A stretch of DNA of 6,558 nucleotides, from assembly GCA_027318945.1 (NCBI GenBank), contig DAHVOF010000196.1:1-6558 (forward strand), given 5' to 3'. The notes beneath the pieces were generated by a model. The model did no database searches and was not told the DNA's origin. It was given only the letters and a program-made list of their open reading frames with translations. The stretch comes from Actinomycetota bacterium (GTDB lineage Bacteria > Actinomycetota > Acidimicrobiia > Acidimicrobiales > Acidimicrobiaceae). Positions within the stretch are counted from its first letter, which is position 1. Each line of letters starts with the position of its first letter. Below, piece by piece: positions 1-5,401 of the stretch. The position numbers and the translations under genes are program-made.

Positions 1-834
1 GTCAACCATGATGTACTAATGGCAAAGGTGGCCAGAAAGATAACGGACAAGAAGCTGCTAAAGCTCATACGCGCATATTTGAATAGTGGCATTACGATAG
101 ATGGCGCTATAGAGAGCAGAACAAAAGGGACTCCACAAGGGTCTCCTTTGTCCCCGCTCCTATCAAATATCATGCTCAACGATCTAGACACAGAGCTAGA
201 AAGAAGAGGGCACCTTTTCGTAAGATAAGGCGACGACCTTACGGTCTTCGTCAAATCCCGAAGAGCAGGTGAGAGGGTACTGACTTCAATATCTAAGTTC
301 ATCGAATCCCGCCTCAAGTTGAAGGTGAATCAAAAGAAATCATCTGTGGGAACCGCTCAACTTTGTGTGATCTTGGGCTACAGCTTCTACTACATATCTA
401 AGGGAACGGTGGGATTCCGCATCGCACAGAAGTCCAAAGTGAGACTCAAGCACAAGCTCCGGAAACTAACCGGCAGGTCGTGGCGAATCTCAATGGAGGA
501 CCGCCTAACTGCTCTCAACCTCTTCATTAGTGGCTGGACCAATTATTTCAGTCTCATCCAGTCTCCCAAAGTGTTCAAGGAACTGGACCAATGGCTGAGA
601 CGGCGCCTGCGACAGGTGAGGTGGAAAGAGTGGAAGCGGCCCAAAGCCCGCTTTCGGAATCTCCGTGCCTTAGGTCTGAGTCGAAACCTGGCAACAAATG
701 CGGCTGGGAGCGGGAAAGGGTCTTGGCGGCTGTCAGCATCCCAACCCCTAACAATTGCAATGGATAACCAATACTGGGAGAAACTCGGACTACAAGGATT
801 CGAGCAGTGTTGGAACCGTCGTCGGTTATTTTGA
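1..834 (+). pseudogene. Group II intron reverse transcriptase/maturase, 5'-truncated by window, nonsense codon at active site
   Basis: This LtrA-family protein would copy intron RNA into DNA and help it fold and splice. The frame enters the window at VNHD, continues through the RT box TPQGSPLSPLLSN (130-168), and reaches FVR, where TAA (226-228) replaces the Tyr codon of the Y(A/G)DD catalytic box. GDD follows at 229-237 in the same frame and the frame then stays open to TGA at 832-834. The downstream part carries the maturase domain X, with GWTNYF at 532-549, and a basic C-terminus. I see no HNH endonuclease motif after domain X. No frameshift is needed to join the two halves, so the lesion is one codon (for example TAT or TAC to TAA). 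Because the rest of the reading frame is clean, the mutation looks recent. A sequencing error or suppression cannot be excluded. Translation restart at the Met codon at 319 would give a maturase-only fragment of 171 residues. Confidence 0.9.
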
Positions 835-836
835 CG

Positions 837-907
837 AACCGCCGGATGCGGGCCCGCATGTCCGGTGGTGTGGGAGGGGGCTGGGTGACCCAGTCCCCCT
901 ACCCAAT
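837..907 (+). ncRNA. Group II intron domains V and VI with branch point and 3' splice site
   Basis: Domain V is a 34-nt hairpin (837-870). Its lower helix pairs 838-845 with 862-869, including one G-U pair. A two-base bulge lies at 860-861. The upper five-pair helix ATGCG/CGCAT (846-850 with 855-859) is closed by the loop GGCC. The CGC at 840-842 lies where the catalytic triad (AGC or CGC) belongs. Domain VI is a long hairpin: GGG 872-874 with CCC 902-904, A875 with T900, GGGGG 876-880 with CCCCC 895-899, and CTGGG 881-885 with CCCAG 889-893, with loop TGA. A901 is left unpaired and is the expected branch-point adenosine, seven nucleotides from the 3' end at AT 906-907. The RNA core looks intact although the protein gene is not. 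Confidence 0.88.
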
Positions 908-1171
908 TTTTAAAAAGGAGTTCTCAGCCCTTAGCTGGGCGTTTTCCTTTTCGAGCTGGCGCAAACGAGCGCTCTCGCCGAATGAGGACGGGACGTCGGG
1001 TTGTTTCACGGCGCGATTCGATAGAGTCACCCACCGGGTGAAAGTGGACTTTTTCACCCCAAGCTCAGCTGCACAGCTTTCAGCAGACTTTCCCGAATTC
1101 CTCCAGTACGCCACCGCCTCGTCCTTGAACTCTGGTGAGTAATGGTTGATCTTGCCACCTTTTGTAATCAT
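908..1171 (-). pseudogene. IS3-family transposase orfA, cut by the group II intron after codon 88
   Basis: The 88 surviving codons encode the DNA-binding half of an IS3-type transposase. Residues 11-48 (YSPEFKDEAVAYW to STFTRWV) form the Tnp_1 helix-turn-helix. Residues 66-88 form a short leucine zipper (L73, L80, L87) ending ENSFLK, where OrfA proteins dimerise. In intact elements the frame continues for roughly 10-20 more codons and then shifts by -1 into orfB at an A-rich slippery site. Here the intron begins immediately after the Lys88 codon, in the T5A4 tract, and the frame runs on only through Ile-Gly to a TAG inside intron domain VI (to 899). The ATG start at 1169-1171 follows a purine-rich leader on the - strand. 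The orfB part should lie on the far side of the intron, outside the window. The element cannot make transposase as it stands. Confidence 0.88.
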
Positions 1172-1235
1172 CTTGTTTCTTCTTTCCCTTCGACACGGAT
1201 TCTAATAAGCAGTTACCGTGTCCGGGATAGTGATG
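1172..1235. mobile_element. Probable 5' end of the IS3-type element
   Basis: This is the stretch between orfA and the unrelated flank. It contains an inverted repeat ACACGG (1193-1198) and CCGTGT (1216-1221), with a 17-nt spacer. On the - strand the region around 1213-1230 reads CCCGGACACGGTAACTGC, which has the GGACAC core often seen near the ends of IS3-type elements. The exact terminal base cannot be fixed because the other IS end and the target-site duplication are not in the window. The outer limit given is approximate. Confidence 0.4.
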
Positions 1236-1493
1236 CCAGAGAACTCACAACTCGGCTACCAGCACTTGTCTAAATTAGCTAGGTCGGAATTGCCCAAAAC
1301 CCAGTAAAACCCAGAGAGACCTAGCGAAACTTGGGCTAGGCAACGGTCGCCGTCACCAGCACGGTGGAGATCGGCGTAGTTGCCTCGAAAAGGAATGGCA
1401 ACCGTCTGGGCGCGAGGCCATACTGCGCTAATGGCTCGGGACTTTGAGGGTTGGGCACGGCTAACTTCGGTAATACCCGTGCAGTTCGAAAAC
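1236..1493. other. Intergenic stretch without a gene, with small repeats
   Basis: No reading frame here looks like a protein. Structure present: GCTAGGTC (1278-1285) pairs perfectly with GACCTAGC (1318-1325) across a 32-nt loop. A third related copy, GCTAGG, lies at 1335-1340. Inside the loop AAAACCCAG occurs twice in tandem (1296-1304 and 1306-1314). Just beyond the PIN gene, GCACGG (1455-1460) pairs with CCGTGC (1477-1482), a six-pair hairpin that could help end the - strand operon but lacks a T-run. TTCGAA occurs at 1485-1490 and 1497-1502. Confidence 0.5.
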
Positions 1494-2123
1494 TCATTCG
1501 AACGGCGGTTGTGTGTCCCAAAAGCCCAGACTTCTCATTTCAGCGTGAATACCGTTCGCTTCCGCCCGACTGATCAAGTTACTTTCAGCTGCCTCGATCA
1601 ACAGTTTGCGCACTCGCTGGTAGGGCCGCGTATGGCCGCCCGACTTCAGGGCTTTTAATGCGTCCGAGTCATCCGTCGCCAACATGAGCCCTCTGTTGAT
1701 GGCTATCGCTACGCAGGCAGCTTCTCCAGCATGGAGAGGGAACTTCAAGTTGAATGAACTGCAGCCGCTTGGGCTAGTCAGGGTGCCAAGCATCCGCAAT
1801 TCACGCTTGTCGAGATCGACGACGAGAACGTCTCCAGACGAATGCAAGTCGTGAATAACGTTCAGTCGAGTTTGGTTCGTGACGGCACGCAAGCGCGCTA
1901 CTGGATCTCTGGCGAGATCCTTGGCTGCACGACCCTTGACAGATATGCCGCGGGTTAGTTCGCTACGAGCGTCCTCGGGAACTTCATCTTCCTCGTCCGG
2001 GTCGAATACGATCCTCGGCACCGCAATAGGCCGACCGAGTTGCCGCAATAGTAACTCGGCCTGATCGGCAAGCAAAAAATAGTGTAGGATCACGGTGTCC
2101 GCGACCGATCTAGGCGACTCCAA
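1494..2123 (-). CDS. PIN-domain protein, probable toxin RNase of an Xre-ImmA/PIN module
   Basis: The 209-residue protein has the acidic layout of a PIN nuclease: Asp9 in VADTVILHYFLL on the first strand, Glu134 in LHAGEAACVAIA, and Asp151/Asp152 in LATDDSDAL. PIN proteins of this type cut RNA with bound Mg or Mn. At 209 residues it is longer than a VapC toxin (about 130). The extra length lies in an acidic insert (residues 41-57, DPDEEDEVPE) and a helical tail after residue 165. Translation is predicted from TTG (2121-2123), since there is no ATG or GTG before the first PIN strand, with GAGGA about 11 nt upstream. The gene overlaps the end of the Xre-ImmA gene by 14 bp and is surely cotranscribed and translationally coupled. 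Antitoxin-first order and the overlap argue for a toxin role. Target RNA is unknown. An alternative is a PIN-like protein with a non-toxin role. Confidence 0.72.
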   Translation of the reverse strand: MESPRSVADTVILHYFLLADQAELLLRQLGRPIAVPRIVFDPDEEDEVPEDARSELTRGISVKGRAAKDLARDPVARLRAVTNQTRLNVIHDLHSSGDVLVVDLDKRELRMLGTLTSPSGCSSFNLKFPLHAGEAACVAIAINRGLMLATDDSDALKALKSGGHTRPYQRVRKLLIEAAESNLISRAEANGIHAEMRSLGFWDTQPPFE

Positions 2124-3318
2124 CGATGCCCGTATCCTCGAACTCTCGAAGTTCCTCGAGTTCCTCTGTGCCCTGATCTAGCTTCGGAGCTTCTTCCCGA
2201 ACGAGATCCGCAACCTCATCTATCGAGAGCCGAGTGAGAGCGGCGACCGTAGGAACCGATATGATGCCCTTACGGACTACTAGACGAACGAGAGTTCGGA
2301 ATCGTTGCGGGAACCGCTCAAGACGCCAGCTGTCAGGCTGGGGTGCGTACTCTTCGTCCGCGATGTCGTAGCCAAGTGCACGCGCTAGAAGAACTGGACG
2401 GACGAGCTTGAACTGGTCAAATTGGGCCGGATTCAAGTATCGCGCTTGACGGAGCCGAACCAAGGCAGTTATATACGAGACGCCAAAGAATCGCTGAACC
2501 TGGATGACTTCTGCAGGGTCTTCGATCCTAGGTCCGAATCCGTGGTCCTCCATAATCCGGCGAATTCCTTCAACGGGCATCAAAAATTCGCCAGCGAAGT
2601 TGTCGGCGAACCGCTCACGAGGGGTCTTAGTCGCGGTAGAGACAAGATATGGATTATCGTCGCTGTGAAAGAGCGCATGAGCGAGTTCATGAGCGAGGGT
2701 AAATCGTCTCCGACCCCGGGTCATGTCCAAGTTCACCAAGATCGAGAATCCGATGTCATGGTGCTTCAGAAATGCACCAGATACGGTTCGCTTGAGGTCA
2801 CGCCCAAGGTTCGCCTTGTAGACTGTGATACCCAACAGGTCGCACGCTGCTTCCAGGTCACCCACCGGACCCATACCGAGTCGCAGGTAGGAGCGTACTT
2901 CCTCAGCCTTGCGACGTGCGTCCTCCGAACTCTCGAATCCTGCGCCGCTAGCATAAGGGCTCTGCCGCATCTCCCGAAATTGGTAGTTCACCTCCCGGCC
3001 GAGCGCCGCAAACGTGTCCAGGAAGGCCACGAAGTCCGCAAGCCCACTCAGTGCTTCGTCAGGCACCTCCAATCCCGCACCTCGAAGAAGCATCGAGGCA
3101 AGATCGGGCGCAGGAGCCGGCTCCTCATAGCCGAGTAAAACACCTATCGGAACCCTTAATAGCTGGCTGATTGCCGCCAGTTGGCGGTCGTTGGGCGAGC
3201 GCTTTCCTGCCTCCCAGTAGCTGACCATCGTCCGGCTTACTCCCAATGAGTTGGCGAGATCGTCTTGACTTAGCCCGGTTGCAGCACGAGCGCGCACCAA
3301 TTGGCTAGCTAGCGGCAT
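2110..3318 (-). CDS. Xre-family HTH regulator fused to ImmA/IrrE (COG2856) metallopeptidase, probable antitoxin
   Basis: Residues 6-62 are an Xre/Cro helix-turn-helix (TGLSQDDLANSLGVSRTMVSYWE, split here as TGLSQDDLANSL and GVSRTMVSYWE). The zinc-peptidase domain spans about 135-300 with HELAH at 210-214 (His210, Glu211, His214). The third-ligand segment is ERFADNFAGEFLMP (235-248), where Glu235 is the expected ligand and Asp239 replaces the usual Asn. The C-terminal 100 residues, with Arg-rich and acidic helices (to about 395), are typical of long COG2856 proteins and may hold the toxin-binding part. In related systems such proteins repress their own operon and neutralise the partner, sometimes with proteolysis (ImmA cleaves ImmR). 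The ATG at 3316-3318 has GGAGGGG five bases upstream. It is first in the operon and overlaps the PIN gene by 14 bp. Autorepression is likely from the half-sites at 3344-3411. Confidence 0.88.
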   Translation of the reverse strand: MPLASQLVRARAATGLSQDDLANSLGVSRTMVSYWEAGKRSPNDRQLAAISQLLRVPIGVLLGYEEPAPAPDLASMLLRGAGLEVPDEALSGLADFVAFLDTFAALGREVNYQFREMRQSPYASGAGFESSEDARRKAEEVRSYLRLGMGPVGDLEAACDLLGITVYKANLGRDLKRTVSGAFLKHHDIGFSILVNLDMTRGRRRFTLAHELAHALFHSDDNPYLVSTATKTPRERFADNFAGEFLMPVEGIRRIMEDHGFGPRIEDPAEVIQVQRFFGVSYITALVRLRQARYLNPAQFDQFKLVRPVLLARALGYDIADEEYAPQPDSWRLERFPQRFRTLVRLVVRKGIISVPTVAALTRLSIDEVADLVREEAPKLDQGTEELEELREFEDTGIVGVA

Positions 3319-3341
3319 CCAATCCCCTCCAGAGTATAGCT

Positions 3342-3414
3342 GTTGTTACGTAGTTTATTATACCATACGAATTGGCGTAACAACCTTGCTCGTGCCGTGC
3401 TTTACTGTTACATA
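3342..3414. promoter_or_regulatory. Candidate operator: three TGTTAC half-sites
   Basis: A perfect 9-bp inverted repeat, GTTGTTACG (3342-3350) and CGTAACAAC (3376-3384), flanks the -10 of the Xre-ImmA promoter. The right arm covers its -35 and the left arm its predicted start site. A third half-site, TGTTACATA (3406-3414), repeats the left one (TGTTACGTA, 3344-3352). The half-sites are centred 33 and 29 bp apart, near three helical turns, so they face one side of the DNA. This fits cooperative binding by the Xre domain encoded just downstream and would also cover a weak divergent promoter toward the + strand gene at 3459. Confidence 0.6.
3357..3383 (-). promoter_or_regulatory. Extended -10 promoter of the Xre-ImmA/PIN operon
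   Basis: On the - strand the -10 hexamer is a perfect TATAAT (complement of 3357-3362) preceded by TGG, giving an extended -10 (TGnTATAAT). A partial -35, TTGTTA (complement of 3378-3383), lies 15 bp upstream. A short spacer with an extended -10 is tolerated. Transcription should start near 3350, about 30 bp before the Xre-ImmA start codon. Confidence 0.72.
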
Positions 3415-3416
3415 TT
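3386..3416 (+). promoter_or_regulatory. Weak divergent promoter candidate for the gene at 3459
   Basis: TTGCTC (3386-3391) is a fair -35. AT-rich TACATATTT follows at 3409-3417 and could hold a -10. The match is poor (CATATT with a 19-bp spacer is the best reading). The third TGTTAC half-site overlaps it, so the neighbouring Xre protein could control both directions. Confidence 0.3.
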
Positions 3417-3458
3417 TGGTGGATGCACTGCGAATCATGCAACAGGAGGTCTAGTCCA

Positions 3459-3660
3459 ATGAACGTGTCGGTTGAGCAACAGGCGTCTTCCCGCCGCAGG
3501 GACATCACGTTCACTGTTCACGGTGAGCCGATTACTACCTCGTCTGCATCGAGGGCATGCACCAAATTTCGTATAAGGACCAGCCCAATGTCGAGATCGA
3601 TATTCACGAGCACGAGTCTCTCAGTCAGAGTTAGCACGGGCCCACTCCAGTTTATGGAAA
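3459..3660 (+). pseudogene. Decayed small ubiquitin-like (multiubiquitin-type beta-grasp) protein gene
   Basis: AGGAGGT (3444-3450) lies eight bases before ATG 3459, so this was a translated gene. The first frame gives MNVSVEQQASSRRR and then RDITFTVHGEP to 3530, a typical opening strand pair. The next frame, from GAT 3530, gives DYYLVCIEGMHQ and YKDQPNVEIDIHEHE to 3616. Dropping one base near 3617 returns to the first frame for LSVRVSTG (3618-3641), and adding one near 3640 returns to the second frame for PTPVYG (3641-3658). The composite has the order seen in bacterial multiubiquitin-domain (PF14452-like) repeats, which I know from memory: FTV-G-P, then DYYLV..EG-HQ, YKD-P---I-IHE, and F-SV-TGPTPV. 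The helix between strands 2 and 3 is missing, which implies a deletion of roughly 15-25 codons at about 3530. With at least three lesions the gene is dead unless sequence errors are involved. Family assignment is moderate. Confidence 0.5.
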
Positions 3661-4014
3661 ATGCAGATCACCGATTTCGTAGTGCTCATCTGGATGCGGA
3701 CCTTTCGGAGGGTTAGTCGTTTATTGCTACACGATCGAAGTGGGGAGCCACATCTACACTTCGATCTGAATGGGCTTGGCTCAGCCACCCGACTGGCTGC
3801 TCAGCTGTCCTCCTGGTCCATTTACTCCGTTTTTGATCATCGGTCAACTCTAACGGAGACTAGAAAATAATCTTTTCCAGAAAATACCGGATAGATAGAG
3901 GGCGTTTTCCGTCTAGCCAGTACTAAAAACGCTTTGCCAAATGCATGCTTTTTTGAGAGGCGCTTAGAGAAAAAAATGCGATCTCTCCGATCCAACTGGT
4001 TCGATTGGCCCAAT
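3661..4014. other. Gene-free remnant and intergenic stretch
   Basis: I see no intact gene. The open frame starting at 3661 (69 codons) has no ribosome site and no family signature. Short stretches in other frames, such as YCYTIEVGSHIYTSI (3722-3766), look protein-like and may be debris of a gene that followed the ubiquitin-like one. From 3870 the DNA becomes A+T-rich. GCGTTTT (3902-3908) pairs with AAAACGC (3926-3932) across 17 nt. GAGAG (3955-3959) with CTCTC (3983-3987), plus CGC (3961-3963) with GCG (3978-3980), form a second imperfect hairpin. Neither has a terminator-like T-run on its 3' side. Confidence 0.45.
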
Positions 4015-4055
4015 TTGTAAAAAATATTAGGCCATACTAATATCCTAAGTATGGC
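4015..4055 (+). promoter_or_regulatory. mntH promoter with overlapping palindromic operator
   Basis: The -35 TTGTAA (4015-4020) and -10 TAATAT (4038-4043) are separated by 17 bp. A perfect inverted repeat, GCCATACT (4031-4038) and AGTATGGC (4048-4055) with a 9-bp spacer, brackets the -10. A second nested pair, TTAGG (4027-4031) and CCTAA (4044-4048), recalls the ends of DtxR-type boxes. The likely binder is the MntR-like regulator encoded at 5395-6066, which would block transcription when metal is plentiful. The transcript leader to the ATG would be about 53 nt, containing a small ATCTG/CAGAT hairpin (4069-4073, 4077-4081). Confidence 0.6.
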
Positions 4056-4102
4056 TGACCGAAATACGATCTGTTTCAGATTGGCTGAGTGAGGATCGCA
4101 CG

Positions 4103-5362
4103 ATGACCTCCAGAAGGATCGAACTTGTGCAATCTAGCGCAGCTCGTGCCATGCCTCTGCTGGCCGTTTGGGGACCAGGTCTTGTGGTCATGCTCGCAGA
4201 CACGGATGCGGGAAGCCTGATAACGGCTGCGCAGTCAGGTTCGCGATTTGGCTACCGGATGATCCTCCCCGAGCTAGTCCTCATTCCTGTGCTTTACGTG
4301 GTACAGGAGATGACGGTTCGCCTCGGCATAGTTACCGGCAAGGGTCATGGAGCTCTGATACGCGAGCATTTTGGACGCGGCTGGGCGTTCCTGTCCGGTT
4401 CGACGCTGTTCATCTCGGCAGTTGGCGCTCTGCTGACAGAGTTTGCCGGTATCGCGGGGGTTGGGGAGATGTTCGGCCTTCCAAGGGCGCTCACGGTCTC
4501 AGTGGCTGCCGCGCTGCTTGTCGGCGTGGGAGTCTCGGGAAGCTACAACCGTGCAGAGCGAATCGGCATTTTATTTGGGCTTGCCGAGCTGTTATTCGTG
4601 CCGCTTCTCATCATTTCTCATCCCAGCCTGAACTCTTTGCTGACTCAAGTCCGCCAGGTTCCGCTTGGCGATACCAACTACATGATGCTTCTAGCAGCCA
4701 ATGTTGGTGCGGTGATCATGCCATGGATGATCTTTTACCAGCAGGGCGCAGTGATCGACAAGGGACTGCGCGGCAGGGACATAAAGTCCGAAAGGCGCGA
4801 CACGGCGATTGGCGCTACCCTTACGCAGCTGATCATGGTGGCTGCGGTGGCCACCTTTGCCGCCACCGCATATCGCGCCGATCCAGGAGTTGCCCTTGAC
4901 ACCATCAGGGGAATGTCGATGGCGCTTCAGCTGTTGGTTCACTCGGCTATTTCAAAGGTATTGTTTGCGACAGCGGTGCTGGGCGCAGCGCTGGTCGCGG
5001 CTCTCGTTGCTTCGATCGCCGGGGCTTGGGGGATCTCCGAGGTTTTCGGATGGAAGCACACGCTCAACTCCAAGCCGAGCCGCGAGAGTGCCAAATTTTA
5101 CGCCACCTATGTCCTCGCACACGTTTTGGGCGCGGTGCTCGTGATCGTCCATTTCAATCTGGTAAGTCTTGTTATAGATGTGATGGTGATCAATGCGCTG
5201 CTTCTCCCCGTCGTTCTGGGGTTCCTGCTGGCGTTGGAGGCTCGCGTTCTTCCAGATGCCCTGCGCATGCATGGGTTCCACCGCTGGGCGGCAACGGGTT
5301 TGAGCGGAGCAGTCATGGCGTTTGGAATATTCATGCTGGTTTCAATGGAAAGATTCTTCTGA
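4103..5362 (+). CDS. mntH: NRAMP-family divalent metal ion transporter, divergent metal-site subfamily
   Basis: This 419-residue membrane protein has about 11 hydrophobic segments, as NRAMP (SLC11/MntH) proteins do, and would bring Mn2+ or Fe2+ into the cell with protons. Segment 1 reads GPGLVVMLADTDAGS (24-38): Asp35-Ala-Gly-Ser38 replaces the canonical DPGN, keeping the metal-binding Asp but changing Asn to Ser, and a further Asp33 lies just before. Segment 6 reads GAVIMPWMIFYQQ (202-214): Ala203 and the metal-binding Met206 are kept, but the usual His of MPH is Trp208. Keeping this Met argues against the Mg-type NRAMP relatives that lose it. TEFAG (112-116) in segment 3 is conserved. ATG 4103 has GAGGA seven bases upstream. 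It converges on the mntR-like gene 32 bp away, and an operator-like palindrome overlies its promoter. Substrate is inferred from family and neighbour. The subfamily with DTDAGS and MPWM is shared by other bacteria, as I recall. Confidence 0.88.
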   Translation: MTSRRIELVQSSAARAMPLLAVWGPGLVVMLADTDAGSLITAAQSGSRFGYRMILPELVLIPVLYVVQEMTVRLGIVTGKGHGALIREHFGRGWAFLSGSTLFISAVGALLTEFAGIAGVGEMFGLPRALTVSVAAALLVGVGVSGSYNRAERIGILFGLAELLFVPLLIISHPSLNSLLTQVRQVPLGDTNYMMLLAANVGAVIMPWMIFYQQGAVIDKGLRGRDIKSERRDTAIGATLTQLIMVAAVATFAATAYRADPGVALDTIRGMSMALQLLVHSAISKVLFATAVLGAALVAALVASIAGAWGISEVFGWKHTLNSKPSRESAKFYATYVLAHVLGAVLVIVHFNLVSLVIDVMVINALLLPVVLGFLLALEARVLPDALRMHGFHRWAATGLSGAVMAFGIFMLVSMERFF

Positions 5363-5382
5363 AACCACGAATTTGTCTTGCC

Positions 5383-5401
5383 GCCCTAACGTCGTCAGGG
5401 C
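5383..5401. terminator. Possible bidirectional hairpin between convergent genes
   Basis: GCCCT (5383-5387) and AGGGC (5397-5401) form a five-pair stem with a nine-base loop, located between the ends of the convergent transporter and regulator genes and including the regulator's stop codon. There is no T-run on either side, so a role in ending transcription is suggested mainly by position. Confidence 0.25.

Larger units (their letters stand above)
1..907 (+). mobile_element. Group II intron, 3' portion (5' end outside window)
   Basis: The segment comprises the distal part of an intron-encoded reverse transcriptase/maturase (to 834) followed directly by RNA domains V and VI, the standard order at the 3' end of a bacterial group II intron. 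The intron ends at about 907, seven nucleotides including the bulged branch-point A at 901, and the next base starts IS3-type orfA sequence on the opposite strand. The intron therefore sits antisense in a transposase gene, so splicing could not restore the transposase message. The 5' boundary and domains I-IV lie outside the window, so class and exon-binding sites cannot be read. The intron's own protein carries a nonsense codon, so mobility would need help in trans. Confidence 0.88.

Noticed and set aside
807..1142. 111-codon + strand frame across the intron end and orfA
   Set aside because: It spans the intron/IS junction and the structured domain V-VI RNA, and is antisense to a clear orfA.
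2422..3138. 238-codon + strand open frame
   Set aside because: It is the antisense of the Xre-ImmA gene, whose HTH and HELAH motifs are unmistakable. The + strand product has no family signature or ribosome site.
3661..3870. 69-codon frame after the ubiquitin-like remnant
   Set aside because: There is no Shine-Dalgarno and no recognisable domain, and the start overlaps the remnant. More likely decayed DNA than a gene.
4056..4102. Manganese riboswitch in the transporter leader
   Set aside because: The leader is only about 50 nt with one five-pair hairpin, too short and lacking the paired loops of the yybP-ykoY class.
4168..4899. 243-codon + strand frame inside the NRAMP gene
   Set aside because: It is an out-of-frame shadow. 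The transporter frame has the hydrophobic segments and conserved motifs, while this one is Arg/Ser-rich.
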